Of a stretch of 64,000 nt of DNA, positions 10,232-22,900 are shown piece after piece; the first letter of the stretch is position 1, and each line of letters opens with the position of its first letter. The notes below the pieces were generated by a model. The model was given only the letters and a program-made list of their open reading frames with translations. It was not told the DNA's origin and made no database searches. Both the position numbers and the translations under genes were made by a program. Origin of the DNA: Fagopyrum homotropicum (taxonomy: Eukaryota; Streptophyta; Magnoliopsida; Caryophyllales; Polygonaceae); the NCBI GenBank assembly GCA_033239125.1, contig BSWB01000006.1:35704001-35768000 (forward strand). Reading direction: 5' to 3'.

Positions 10232-12594
10232 GTATTAATATTAAAGAAGAAGCCCTTAATGTCACGTGTCGTTTTTTCGTGTATTTCACCACGTGTCATT
10301 TTTCTACGCATTTTCATTTAAAAAAATATTTATTAAAGAGTTATGCAAACTATATCTTTCTTTATATATATTTCAATAAATCTGTTTATTATTATCATAT
10401 TTTCACTGATTATATTCGTAACACCCTGAATCCGCGGGACTCAAGGCGTCATTGGGTTAGGATCTCACAGTGGATCATGACCCTAGTCTGACAACAAGTT
10501 CGATAGATCTTACAACAAGGCACATATAGATTAAAACCAAATACGTAAAACTGTATAAATATATACATTAAAGGTTTGTGCTTATGCATAAGCACAAACA
10601 CAGGTCATGGAATCATAAACACATAATCATGCTATCACACATTTACCCGTTTAATTATCTTTATAACATCATACACTCAAGGTATATATATATATATAGA
10701 TGAAAATATGACACGAGGAATATATCATCCTCGCCTTTGGGTACCATATGCATATGGAGTAGTATCGGCATATTTTCCGTGTACCCTAAGGGAGTGGTGA
10801 AGTGTCCATCCCGTATACCAGTACTGGCCTGACCACGGAGAACCTTCCAGACTCCTTACAGGATGAAAGGGAAAGGTTATCGCTGCCACTGCAAGGGGGC
10901 TATCCAATAAATCATAGGTCGGTAATAATCAATATCGCATGTTATCAAGCATATAACAAACATCACTCATGGATATGTCCAATATAGGGATGATAGCTAA
11001 GTAAGTCCTACGAACTCACCTCAACCTCAAGATAACCTCAACCACGATCAACTCCGATCCGGAGGATAACAATGTCTAATAACAACGCATAAAGAGATAT
11101 CAAATCTCCTATCAATCAAAGGGGTTACACCTAGACCCAAGAGATCCATAAGGATCATAATCAACCTATAAGCCTCACAACCAACTAAACCTCAATATCT
11201 CAACATAACTCACAATTCCTCAAATCTCAAGGTAACATCTAATCTGCATTCCTCAATCTCAATTCTAATCCTAATTTAATTAATTAACCTTTAATTAATT
11301 AATTAAATTTCTCTAGAATAACGTTTTGCCCGCAGACAATTTCTAAACCCACCCGTCATCAGATTTCATCAAACAAACAACCTATAAACACCAAAATAAT
11401 ATAACGATCATAATGAAATTTCTAATTATCCATTTTGACAAGTCTAAGGCCAATTTAGGTCAAATCGCATTACGGAAAATGAATAAATTCATAACTTATT
11501 TGTTACTAACCCGATTGACCAAATGGAAAGAAGATTCGGAATCATAACGACGCAGGCTACGCATGGACAACATCAAATTCACCGGAATTTGAGCGACGAA
11601 ACCGTCTTGGAGACATATATGCTCGACCAAATCTTCATATGGTCGGAAATGCAGAAATTCAGTACCGATATGAAGAGAATGAAGAGAGGGATCCAGAAAC
11701 TCAAACGGAATTGAAATCGGATTAGAAACAGAGAGTAGATATGAGTTTGAAGGTTGAGAGAAATCAGAACTTTTACGAGGAAACGTGAAAGGAATTGAAT
11801 TAATAAACGATTTTCCGCTATTTTTAGCGAAGTCGATAATTATCCTTTAGCAAAGTCGATAATTATCCTCTAACCGTTCCAAAGGCGGGTTGAACCCCCT
11901 TCTCCAAACTTTTCAAAATTGGAATAATAAATCTGGAATATTGTAGGGATAATTATTCCGCAACTGCCTCGAAAAACTCGTATTCCTAGGCTGTCTTTCT
12001 TAGCTGCTAAGAAACGAAATAGCGATTTTTTTTGCCGTTTTGCCTTTCCATGTTATTTTATATCTAGGACATGTCCGATGTCCTTATCATTTCTACCAAC
12101 TGCATTTTTATCAATTGGAGTACTCAAATGCTCCAAATAACACCGGAGGGTGAAAATAATTACCCGGAAAAAAAGTGAAAAATTCCCCATAAGCCCAAAA
12201 TTACGCCAGGAACATAACGGTAGGACTCACACTCATCACTTACGAAATCTTCGCGAGATATGGGTCAATTACTATCAATGATTAAGTTAATCAACATTAA
12301 TAAGAATTCAAAATTCCTAACTCTTACAATATTGTCAATTTGTCATCTAACACTCTATCTTTCATCAAATGTATTTTATTTCATAATTCGATAAATAATA
12401 GTGTATAATTACTAATCAATTGTATTTTATTTCATAATTCGATAAATAATAGTGTATAATTACTAAACCACCTATTATTAATATATTTAATATTAAATTT
12501 GTTAGTATATAAAAATAATATTTTTATCAAACGTGGATAACATTATAATTTTGAAACTAAAATTCAATTAAATAAAGCCACAGGTGTTACACTA
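10232..12594 (+). mobile_element. Degenerate Helitron remnant interrupted by solo LTR T4
   Basis: The left piece (10232-10416) begins 'tattaatattaaagaagaag' and has two CACGTGTC words, as at the 5' ends of the Helitron at 22.3-22.9 kb. The right piece (about 12150-12594) is AT-rich, with one 59-bp near-perfect tandem duplication around 12370-12465, and ends gttacactag followed by T, a Helitron-type 3' end with an eroded hairpin. It carries no coding capacity that I can see. Confidence 0.5.
10417..12145 (-). repeat. Tekay-like solo LTR T4, minus strand, degenerate
   Basis: On the plus strand it starts cgtaacaccctgaatccgcg, the complement of the T1 LTR end, including the paired cue 'ttacaacaaggcac'. 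It ends near 12145 with 'ctccaaataacaccgg', matching the complement of the T1 LTR start, after which similarity stops. No pol sequence is present, so it is a solo LTR. The far boundary is approximate and I found no target duplication. Confidence 0.7.
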
Positions 12595-12609
12595 GTAACA
12601 AGTTAACTT

Positions 12610-12820
12610 CAAATACTTGGAGTTACTGTAAGTTGAGTTATGTGGGTAAGTTTATCCCTCTCAACAATAGACACGCAATGCGCCTCCCCCTAATCTCCCA
12701 CGCAGCAGGAGAAGTCCACCTCGTAACGCTTCCCATCAAAGCTCTCAACAATAGAACCAGTCCCGTGCCCAAAATGATCAGTAGTAGTGATACCATATGC
12801 ATAATTAAGCAAATCTAACG
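12610..12820 (-). pseudogene. Unrecognised coding-like fragment
   Basis: On the minus strand one frame reads DHFGHGTGSIVESFDGKRYE and continues VDFSCCVGD, a stop, then GEAHCVSIVERDKLTHIT. The residue mix looks protein-coding, but I do not recognise the family. It lies between the Helitron end and the end of the UBC25-like gene. It could be a fragment carried by the Helitron or a relic of a host gene. Confidence 0.3.
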
Positions 12821-12829
12821 AGTTGATGA

Positions 12830-13136
12830 TAGTACATTGTTTACCTCAAAGGTGGCAAACTGGCAATGTCTGCACTAGCATAAAATAGTAAATACCAGGC
12901 CAGCAAATTTCAGGTGGAACAAAACACAGGAAAGATGATCAATATATATCAACTGCATGCTTAGATTCAAAATAATGAAATCAGCTGATTTCCCAATTAA
13001 ACTCCTGAACTCTATTGTCTAATTGCTCCTCTACAGCTATATACAAATTGACCAAAATAATGTGTCAGCTTCTCCAATATGCATGCTAAATATCCACCCA
13101 CCACAAACCCCATAGCTGCACAGATCATCGACGCCT
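12830..13136 (-). other. Probable 3' UTR and downstream flank of the UBC25-like gene
   Basis: AT-rich sequence directly after the stop codon of the minus-strand gene. No open frame or repeat was seen; the polyadenylation site could not be placed. Confidence 0.5.
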
Positions 13137-16100
13137 TCACATGAATTTCTTAAACTTCAGGGGTAGTTTTTTCCTGTAACTCGGAGCCAAGGCCTTCCGG
13201 CTGCTACTGCTTGGCGCCTCTGCTACGGGATGGTTCTCTTTCAATGGAAGAGAGTATTTCTCGCAGTCTTCAACACCCATCTTAGTAAACACTTTTACCA
13301 GAGCGTTTATATACACCGGAAGATGCATCTTGAAGGTGCTTGAGCAGGACTTGTCCCCTGCATCAACATCTTGGATCCCTCCTTTCACTAAAGTCCCAAC
13401 TTGGGCACCGTCTAGATATGATTTGCATGCTATGAGTATCTCATGTGCATGCTTGTAGAAATGCCCATAAACAAAGTCATCAAAGTACTGCAGTGCCGCA
13501 CACAATATAGAAATAAATGAGGATTAGATCACAGCAAAGAAATATAAAGGAAACACAAGAATCTATTTCGAATTTTGCAAAACAAATTCATTCTCGTCAT
13601 TCAACAGATACTTCTGCGAAAATTATCATACAAAAATGCTCTAAAAGGCAAATTTTAAATATATAAACCAAACAGCATAAAATCTCCAACAAAATTTATG
13701 TGGAGGATGCAGCTGATTAATGCACAAACAACTTCACAACGGTCCACCCCACTGAATAAGTTCCCACCGTCTCAAATTCTGTCTGCTAACATATCATTGG
13801 AGAAGTAAAAAAGAGTAGTTTGTGATTCATAAAGAGTGCTACGTATCCTCGTTGTCATTTATTTAGAAATCAGATGCTAGGGGTTTCCTCACGTGGCCTA
13901 CAAAAGACAGTAGTATCAGCAAGATAGAACATGTACAAAGATTGTTATTCAAGGTGCTAAATCAACTCAGTGGCAATTTTTTCTATAATTTTGGAGCATC
14001 CAACTGGAGACAATCTCAAACCTAGCAAATCCCGTCTGAATAAGTTTACCATCTTCTCAAAATTCTGTCTGCTAAAGTATCATTGGAGAAGTAACAAAAA
14101 ACAGTTTGTAATACATAAGAGGATACGTAGTGTCATTTATTTAGAAATAAGACACCAGGGGTTTCCTCACGTGGCCCATCTCTTTTCTTCTCACCAATAG
14201 TGGAAAAGATGTGTAGTGTTCTCCATCAATTACATGGATACACCTAAATATAATAGATATAATATCTTTGACAGTAAAGATAATCCTAAATTATCTTAAA
14301 GCTATAAACTAGAAAATATAATAGATATAATATCTTTGATATTGGAATACACTCTTTCTTAATATCTGCCTAAATCAAACCGTATCACATCACTAGTCAT
14401 TCTCTTGGAAACAGATCATGTGCAATGTGTTTTTCAGTTGAACTAAAAGTTAGGATACGAGTTTTAAAAGGTGTATTCCTTTCAACTTCAAGCATAACTT
14501 TCAATCCATTTTAATCAACAGGCAAACTGTTAGAAGTTTGGATGGCAATATACTGAATCAATACCAAAACTTGTATATTGTAAAACTTGAGGTAAACCCG
14601 CACAATTCCCTTCCTCTCACAGTCCCACTCACTACTGTCATTTTCTTGAATTCCTTTCAACTTTTGTAGAGTGGCAATCATCATCAGTTTCTTGCTATAT
14701 AATGCCAACTTTCATTTCTCTCTTTCCGCTTAAATCAGACTAGTCTTAGGCTCAATATAACCCTTCAGTTGCACAGGGAAAAAGAGTGATTTTTGGCATG
14801 AAAAAGGAAGTCGTTTTTTCCAAAAGTGGCCCAGAAGCTAGGTTAAATGCATTTTTGTTAACAAATTTTAAAGATGAAAACAGGGATCTAATTTTAATAT
14901 TGAGGACAATTATCAGTCATGGTCTTCAATGAAGTAATAAACTGACTAGTAGTTAAAATACCTTTGGTGGCCGCCTCATTGAATAAAGCATGGTCTTCAA
15001 TGACAAAAGAAATGTATTCTCGTTGTACACTTCAGACTGCTTTTCACCAGATGGTGAACCTTCCATACCTACGTACCCAGGCTCATTAAAAAAGGGCTTT
15101 GTATTCAGAATTAACCCCTGTATAGAGACCAAGATTTGTAGCGTAGTAGATAAACCAGGAACCCACTTCTCATTTGAACTTCCAGCCCAAGTATTGAGAA
15201 GGCTCAGGCACACTTTTCCACAATTATACAAATTTGGATTGAGCCGAAGACCGCCAGAGTGATAATACACAAGCTACAATTAAGACGCCATGCCTCAGCC
15301 AACAAAGAAGAAGAGCCATGTATAATTGTATTATAGTCGACAAAATAAAAAACAAGAACCTACCGGTGGTACATTGGGATACGACAATGGGAAGTGTACA
15401 TCAAAGAAGAATATACCATCATGGTAGGGGGTACCATCAGCACCAATGATAACTGCCCTCAACAGATCCATTCTCGTTTCATACACCCTCACAAATATGG
15501 TATCTATTTCATCAGAAAAGAAAACAATTCATAAGATTGAATAAAAAGAGAAGCTAGTATACACTGAAAGAAATAAAAAGAAACTTGTAAAATAATCAGG
15601 CAACCCAAACTTCAAATCTAATCACCTGGCAAGTCCTTCTCCAAGATCCTCCACTCCTCCTGGATTTTTTTCACCCAACCTTTTGATGGCTGTTTAACCA
15701 GGAATAAATGGAAAATTATACATAAGAATATGTTCAATACAAAATAGAAATAAAGAAAGATTATGCAAGGTCATGGAAATATGTGAGTCTCACCTGAGAG
15801 TGCTTCTTACTAGAATAGTGATGATCAGAATGGTCTTGCACGGTATCAAAATTTTTGAAAGACTCTAGTCTCTTTAAAGTCAGAGCTTCACCATTATCCG
15901 GCTGATGAGAACAAGCCAAATCCGAAGGAACTGAAATCTCTGCAGCAATTCCTTGGTCAAGCACCACCGAAGGATCTTGAAAATGTGCAAATCCTCCGTT
16001 TGTAACCTCAGCAAAACTGTTATGAATTAGATGAGGAAAAGGCAGTTTATCAGCAGCCCCAAAATCATGCCACCCAAAGAAAGGTTGGCTTGCCCCATAA

Positions 16101-19100
16101 GTGATTTTCGGAGGAAGATGTGACCATGCAGGTAATGAATTTTCAACTGCCGCAACAGGAGGGTAAGGTAACCAAGAAGGTTTGACAGCTGTAGAAGATG
16201 GGAAACCAGTCCAAGCAGTTGACTGTTGTTGGATATGTGATGGAGCTGGCTGCCATGGAGCTGCGCTATATTTTTGTTCCCCAGAAAATGAAGTTAAGGA
16301 AGGTTTCCTTTTTGGTTTTACTGAACGGATTCTTGTTTCTAATGATTCTTTATAGGTCTGTAAAGATTGTGGATTATCTATTTTAGAAGTCCCGGCATTT
16401 GAAAATGAACTTGGAGTTATAAAAGCCGAGCTGCTAGCACTAGCAGAAACACCTTGCTTTTTACTATCTTTAGAAGACGGCCACCAAGGAATAGCTGCTT
16501 CTACTCCAGGAGGAACATCTATGCTGTCAAAATGAGCTTGTAACATTGCACATTCATCATCAACTATAACCGCATTACAGTTGAAGTCACCATGATAATC
16601 ATCCCAATAGCTCAGGCCTTGACCACTTTCACCCTCAACAGATACACTATGTGAAAAGGAACCCAAGCCATGAGATAAATTCACTAAATCAGTAGGATCC
16701 GCAATCACATCAAAACCACTGAGACGGCTTTTCGCAGAGATCTGAGAAGAAAGGGGGAAAGGATTATAATAGAATATGATGAGAGTGTCAGAAGATAAAA
16801 TTAAGTAGCAACAAAGTGTTGTCCATGTGGTCAACTATAATTACCTTCCCCTTGCTATCATGGAAATATTTCTCTTCAATAATCATAAGATCTTCATCAT
16901 TGTCAACATCAATTACCTCTGGGCTCATAACCTGGAGAAGGAAAAGAACAGGAAACATCATTATCAAGTAATATCAACATCTTCTTTTCATCCCAAGATA
17001 AACTAACTACAGTATAAGTATCAACCCTAGAATGATGATTTTGTTTCTAACCAGAATATAGGTGAAGAAGGAAGAAAAAACAGAAATCATGCTCAAAACT
17101 TCAATATTCTGATAGATTTTGTTTCTAACTACAGTATAAGTATCAACCCTAGAATGCTGATTTTGTTTCTAACCAGAATATAGGTGAAGAACGAAGAAAA
17201 AACAGAAATCGTGCTCAAAACTTTAATATTCTGATAGATAGGCACTTCCAAAATAATGAAGCATCAAATCATCAGACAGACACACACTAGCAGGCTAATA
17301 AGTAATGACAATATACATTCAAAAGGAGACCAATTAAAACTTCACAACTTATTGATATGATAGAAAACATTCAATTTTCAAGGTCCAGAAGAAGTCCACA
17401 AGAAATTACCCTCAAACATTGTCAGGGAATGCATCATTCAAAAGATGAACTAATCTACCTCATCTTATATGTCAAGGTCATATTTTTTTACTTAAGGATA
17501 TTAATCCTAATTAAATATAATTCAGCAGTTGTTATCAAAAAATAAAAAAATGTGAATAAAAAATCATCTTAATGAACTGTGCATGTTGAACTAGTGAAGC
17601 TTTTCTTTTATGAGAGAGCTAGTAAAGCTTTGAAAAGACATGTGGGGGCATTTCGGAATCTCCCAAACAGATTCACAAATCATCTATTCGTGAATAGGTG
17701 ATTCCCCGCAATGACCATTTTTATTAAGAGAGCCTTGGTCATCTTCTCTTCCAGTGGCCTTTGTCTTCATCATTTGCTTCTGCTCTTCTATGTCTCCACT
17801 GCTTGACTTGGTCATCTTCTGTCCATCCATGCTCCTCTTCGTTATTTCTGCTTGCAGCTTCTGACTTTATTCAATCTTTGGTCTTCAGAAATCTGATTCT
17901 CTGCTTCCCCTGTTTCTCCATTTTCCTTCACTAGATAGTTCAAGCTAGTTTGTCAAGGAGGAGAAGGGTAAGAGTCTAAGAGTGGATTGGTACGCTGGGA
18001 TGGGTAGTTGTGGACCTTAGACCTTGTGGTCATGAGTGGCGGCAGTACAAAGTCCTATAGACCCTGATTGATTCCTGCATTCTAATGAATCAACAAATTT
18101 AAGAAATCGGGTTGAGCTGTTCTTGATTTCAACTCGATTCTTGATTTTATATCTGAAATCATGCCAATCAGACCCTTAAATAGTTGTTTGAATGTAAGAA
18201 TGTGTCAGGTTAGGTTTTGAGGATTTAAATTCTAGAGCTTTCCTCTTCTGCGACACTTTTGAAAATTTAATCAGAAAATCATCCAATCAACAGAAATTGT
18301 AAAAGGATTCAGCAGAGCAAAAATGACCAATGTAGCACCCATTCAATAGAGTTCATGGAGACCACAATGAGTGAGTATCTGTGCTACAGCTTATGCAAAG
18401 CTGAAAGTGTGGAAGCCCGAAACCACCAAATAGAAAAGGCGCCAGTCAAGCTATCCTAATGACAGCTTGATAAGACTACCTTCAGTAGCAAAATCGCCAT
18501 GAACTCTTTCCTGATTAACATTACTCGACAGATGGAAAGGATGAGATGAAAGACGAACATAAGCTCATACACTCAAGCCAAGGTATCCATCATTGTCCCT
18601 CAACAAAAACCCCCATCCAACACAAAAGCGTGAAGGTTTAATCCTTTACAAAATTATAACTATATCCCAGTCAATAAAACCCCGGTATCCTCCATTGTTC
18701 TTTTCTATAGATAACTAAGCATTAACCCGTGATCAGCAAAAGAAACAAACGCCTCATACTTAGACAGAATAATTCCCAACTTCGAATAATAACTAAGAAC
18801 GAAAATCACGTCACTACAGTCGCCTACCAACATTAGATCAAAACCACACATCGTTTAAATTGAAACCCCGCATCATTCAATTCAATCAAAGACAAAACAC
18901 AAGAAAAAGGAACTGTAAACCCTAGTAACCGAAAAAATAACACATAAGCAGCAGCATCAGAGAAAGACGCTAGCCTGTTTTTGCTTCTGTTTCTGCTTAG
19001 TCGATTTCGACTTGGCAAACGAAGGTGGAGGCGGAATTTCAACAACATCTTCATCCATCAAAGCCGGACAATCACCGCTCCCCGTAAATACCCTTTTCCT

Positions 19101-19234
19101 AGAAGACAATAAAAATCGAAATTCACGAAGATCGCACAAAATCGGAAAGCCAAAAAACGTGAATCAAACATAGAGAGGGATAGAGAGTACTTGGAACTGT
19201 GGGGATTGTATCTCCCCATCGGCAAAGGCTCCAT
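13137..19234 (-). CDS. UBC25: Large ubiquitin-conjugating enzyme E2, UBC25/26 type
   Basis: E2 enzyme that accepts ubiquitin from E1 as a thioester and passes it on to substrates. Coding exons, all minus: 19191-19234, 18969-19098, 16845-16931, 15794-16741, 15626-15689, 15364-15503, 14962-15273 and 13137-13487. Joined they give 2076 bp in frame, about 691 residues. The end of exon 2 is the least certain join (donor gcgtct). The N-terminus has VEIPPPPSF and a Lys/Gln run, then PEVIDVDNDED; residues 88-403 are a long low-complexity region. The UBC fold runs from about 407 (WVKKIQEEW) to 560. The catalytic Cys is near residue 493 in NCGKVCLSLLNTW; the C-terminal extension starts FVYGHFYKHAHEI. 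All motifs are intact. The start at 19234 gives MEPLPMGRYN; Met6 is an alternative. The family includes Arabidopsis UBC23-26; UBC25/26 is my best match, not PHO2. Confidence 0.93.
13488..14961 (-). repeat. Last intron of UBC25-like gene with a dispersed 150-bp duplication
   Basis: The 1.47-kb intron holds two similar direct copies, about 13748-13904 and 14034-14180. Shared words are 'ttctgtctgctaa', 'tatcattggagaagta', 'gtcatttatttagaaat' and 'aggggtttcctcacgtggcc'. The copies differ by small indels, so the duplication is not recent. No coding content. Confidence 0.75.
17003..17240 (-). repeat. 122-bp tandem duplication in intron 2 of the UBC25-like gene
   Basis: Two adjacent copies with starts at 17003 and 17125 ('ctaactacagtataag') differ at only a few bases, for example a/c in 'gaatgatg' versus 'gaatgctg'. 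The host intron (16932-18968, about 2 kb) is otherwise AT-rich, with no open frame of note. Confidence 0.85.
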
Positions 19235-19335
19235 CGGCGACGGTGATGGTTATGTGCGGTAAGGCGTCGCGGAGACGACAGAGAAGGGAGAACGATGTAA
19301 AGCGTGCCTATTTTGGCGCCTGCCTTATATACTAA
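19235..19335 (-). promoter_or_regulatory. Core promoter and short 5' UTR of the UBC25-like gene
   Basis: On the minus strand TATATAAGG stands at 19323-19331, about 90 bp upstream of the start codon at 19234. Transcription would then begin near 19295 and leave a leader of about 60 nt. Confidence 0.6.
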
Positions 19336-19439
19336 GAGTAGAGTACTAGACTACTAGTAGGAGTAGAAGGGCTAGAGCTTAATGGTTGAAATAGATTACC
19401 ATATGATTTCATACTTAGCCTCAGGTTTGGAAGATATTA

Positions 19440-20000
19440 CGATTCTACCCTGGTCTCTATACGGTGCACCCGGAATTAGTCAAAATAAAAAAATGAAAAA
19501 TAATGTAACCGTCAAAAGCACGGTGTTTTATGGCATGGGCTCCACTTTTTGATGAATCGCCACGTAGAAATATCTGGAATATTTATTATCTTTTTGGGCT
19601 CTTTATCCTACTTCCCGTCATGATAAAGAGCGACGTAAAATTATTTACGGGACAGAATACACGGATCGAGTTTACGAGTCGGAGCCGGATTACGTCAATA
19701 AAGCGAGCCCAAATCCGCATTAGGTGCAGGCACAACGCGAGTCCGCCTCCTAGGCGCATTGTGTATGTTCCCCAAACGAGGGTTATAAGTCTCGCTTCGC
19801 ACATCAGCCGCTCGGACTCTTCGCTATTCGTCTTTGTCGTTCTTTCGCCGCCTCGCACCACACAACAACCGTATCCCGAGGTTGTGTTCACTTTTCCGCC
19901 GCCTCGCAACACCAGTAGGCGCCGCCTCGTCCATCCTCTTCTTCTTCTTCTTCGTGGCTTACGGCGAGTAGTAGCACTTTGTTATTTGTATTTTGATTAC
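19440..20000 (+). promoter_or_regulatory. GC-rich promoter/leader-like segment, truncated by LTR-like block
   Basis: Between the UBC25-like gene and 20001 is a stretch much richer in CG dinucleotides than its neighbours, with pyrimidine-rich, CGCC-rich runs (19840-19960) and a CTT repeat (19938-19962). This is the look of a plant 5' UTR on the plus strand. An open frame of 180 codons from 19530 has no recognisable protein features and I do not call it a gene. At 20001 the composition changes abruptly to an LTR-like end. Confidence 0.35.
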
Positions 20001-21790
20001 TGTAACGCCTCAAAAGTGGGTCAGACGTTTAGCACCAGGAGACCTGGGCGAGGGTCCACTAAGGCTTTTTAAAGAGAATAAGTTAAAATGATAACGATAA
20101 ATGATAAAGTATAATAAACCGGAGCAGTCTTGACATGCCAAAATAATAATAAATAAGAACAATTCAAAAGACGTTCCACAACGCCAACCATAATACGATA
20201 CAAGCCGCAATATAAAGCAAAATGCAATGGTCAACTAAAATCCGGACTTAGAATCTAACGATGTCCCAATGATGATAAGCAAAGTTAGGAAAAGTCATAA
20301 CGTGAAGATCGCCTCAAACACGACCGAAGCGACTCACATTAGAGTTTCCGATTTTCATGCTCTTGAACTGTCTTGTACCTAATTATGTTAAAAATATAAC
20401 TGGTCCCACCGTGGTGGGGTTAAAATATGAATAATGTAGCATGATCTTTGAATATACAAGTCATATAATTACATGCTTAAAACTTACCAACATTCTCATA
20501 GCTTTAAAACATGTCTCCAAACTCAATACAATCCAACACTCCAAAAGAATTCATAATAATCGAAGGAAATTCAACTCAACCTTAATTTCAAATAATCACA
20601 AAAGATACTCAAACCATTCAAATAACATCTCAAGAATCATTAAAACTCAATACTAAAACCGAGGACTAAAAATACATGAAAACGAATGACCGACAAGGTT
20701 TGCCGCCGTAGTCAAAAGCCATATATATCAATATAAACACAATGGTAATAGACTCTCTATCTCTAATCTCAACACAATGACCAACAATGTTTGCCGCCGT
20801 GGTAAAAAACCACTTATATCTATATAGTGGCAATGGTCGAAACCCCATGTGTCTAATCTCATCATAATGACCGGCAAGGTTTGCCGCAGTTGTCAAAAGT
20901 CACTTATATCAATATAACCGTAGTGGTCAAAACCCCCATATGTCTAATCTCAACACCAATGATCATAGATCCCCCTATTTCTAATCTCAACACCAAAGTC
21001 CAGTTCTTTCAAAGTACTTCCAATGAAATCCTTTTTTAGAATAACTCAAATCCGAATAAACCGATACCGTAAATAATGGCAAAATGCCTAAGTAAACAAT
21101 GATCACATTTCCTTGAAAACATGTATCCAAACCACTTTCTTTGCAAATAAGGTAATGCATAAATGAGAAGTAATAATTTGTATCTAAAGGCAAAACATGC
21201 ATCCAACAATATAAAGCGATAACAAATACTTGCATGCAACAATATTAATAATCTAAACTCGACTCATGCTCATATGAAATGCTCAAAAATCTTGCATGAA
21301 ACAATTATCAAAACTTAATACTATCATGCTCATATAAAACGCCCACAAATACTTGCATTAAACAATTATCAATAACTTAAACTCTATCATGTTTGTATAA
21401 AACTCTCACAAATACTTGCGTGTAACTGTTAGACAAAAATATTACAAGAAAATAAAGTTGCGTAACACATTCATTTGAAATATGTTTATTAAAGTCCGGC
21501 CCTTATTCGTTGTATACTCATGAGTTAAAAATGATACCGTTTACACTTTGAACGACCTCTTGATTTATTTCGAGAATTTGGGTTGCACACGACGGATTGC
21601 CTACATACCTTCCCTAAGAAGGATCAATTCTTACGTAGTTCAGATGTCTACTTTTGCGGCCTTTGACTATCATGTGCCACATGTCGGGCCAAACCCACTT
21701 TTTAGGACGGGTTGTCTATATATAGTCAAGGGAGATGAGCCCCACCCCGAACTTAAATCTTCGCATTCACCTTTATTGCATTTGTATCAG
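20001..21790 (-). repeat. LTR-like block T5, minus strand, other end unresolved
   Basis: Starts tgtaacgcctcaaaag, the complement of a usual gypsy LTR end (...ggcgttaca). It includes two sets of tandem repeats: about 90-bp units with 'ggtttgccgc' (20693-20990, three to four copies) and about 72-bp units with 'caaatacttgc' (21220-21425, three copies). No pol sequence is present. The left boundary is sharp; the right end is a guess from fading composition. I found no convincing 5-bp duplication. Confidence 0.5.
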
Positions 21791-22261
21791 TAATATTCAT
21801 TATTACTAGCTATGGAAATATGGATTTAATTCATTCAATTACTCAAAATCGAGACATTTTACAAGGACGTAAAAGATTACACAATTTGAAGCAAAATTTC
21901 AAAGTGCCAGCAATAACCATAAACTCATCTTCATTCTTTGTCCAACTAATACAAATCTTAATTTTGGTTAAAAAAAATAAAAAAATTCCTCCAAATCATC
22001 ATAAACCTGTTGTTGGAACCAACAATAAAGGCTCCAAAATATATTTTACTAATAACTAAAAAAATTAAAAATTTATTTTGTTAATACAAACTAAAAGAGG
22101 GACACTAATGATGACGTCAAAGCAAAAAAAAAGTTATGATACGATTTGGAATCCTGATTTTTTTTTAATAGTATTTTTTTCAATCTTATCTAACCATATA
22201 TAATCGACTTAATCAAATTAAAAAAAAAAAAAATAAGAATCTTAACTTGATTACTATTGAA
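21791..22261. other. AT-rich stretch, no gene seen
   Basis: Homopolymer-rich A/T sequence left of the Helitron. The words 'taatgatgacgt' and 'atcttatctaa' near 22105-22195 recur on the right side of the Helitron (26430-26520), so the flanks share an older, diverged repeat. Confidence 0.45.
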
Positions 22262-22320
22262 TCTTATATCTATTAAAGCAGAAGTCTCTATTGCCACGTG
22301 TCAACGCCATGTTTCTCGAA

Positions 22321-22900
22321 GCCTAAAAAATTATTATAAAAAGTGATTTCTAAACGTTAATATAAATTGGAAATTGATTTTTAAATTTTTTAAAAATATT
22401 TAAATAAATAGTTTTATAAAAATAGTTTTTAAACTTTTAAGAATTTTTTTTAACCAACGAGCATATCTTAACAAATCAGTTTAAAAATATATAATTAATT
22501 AGAAGAGATAAATATTTAAAAGGGAATTAAAAGTCATAATAATAATAATTATAATTTCATTCTCCGGATTTTTATTTTACAAAAATATACATATCTTATA
22601 TCTATTAAAGCCTAAAAAATTATTATAAAAAGTGATTTCTAAACGTTAATATAAATTGGAAATTGATTTTTAAATTTTTTAAAAATATTTAAATAAATAG
22701 TTTTATAAAAATAGTTTTTAAACTTTTAAGAATTTTTTTTAACCAACGAGCATATCTTAACAAATCAGTTTAAAAATATATAATTAATTAGAAGAGATAA
22801 ATATTTAAAAGGGAATTAAAAGTCATAATAATAATAATTATAATTTCATTATCCGGATTTTTATTTTACAAAAATATACATATCTTATCTTATCTTATAT
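22321..22900 (+). repeat. 289-bp tandem duplication at the Helitron 5' end
   Basis: The block starting gcctaaaaaattattataaa occurs at 22321 and again at 22610, almost base for base. The second copy lacks about 42 bp (the 'cagaagtctctattgcc' segment) between 'attaaag' and 'cctaaaaaa', a deletion between short matching words. Confidence 0.88.

Noticed and set aside
19530..20072. 180-codon open frame on the plus strand
   Set aside because: It crosses from the GC-rich block into the LTR-like block and has no recognisable domain; it looks like a by-product of CG-rich sequence.
19992..22247. 8-bp direct repeat ttgattac flanking 20001-22239, as if a TSD of one DNA transposon
   Set aside because: The enclosed ends are not inverted repeats of each other and the DNA is AT-rich, so chance is likely.
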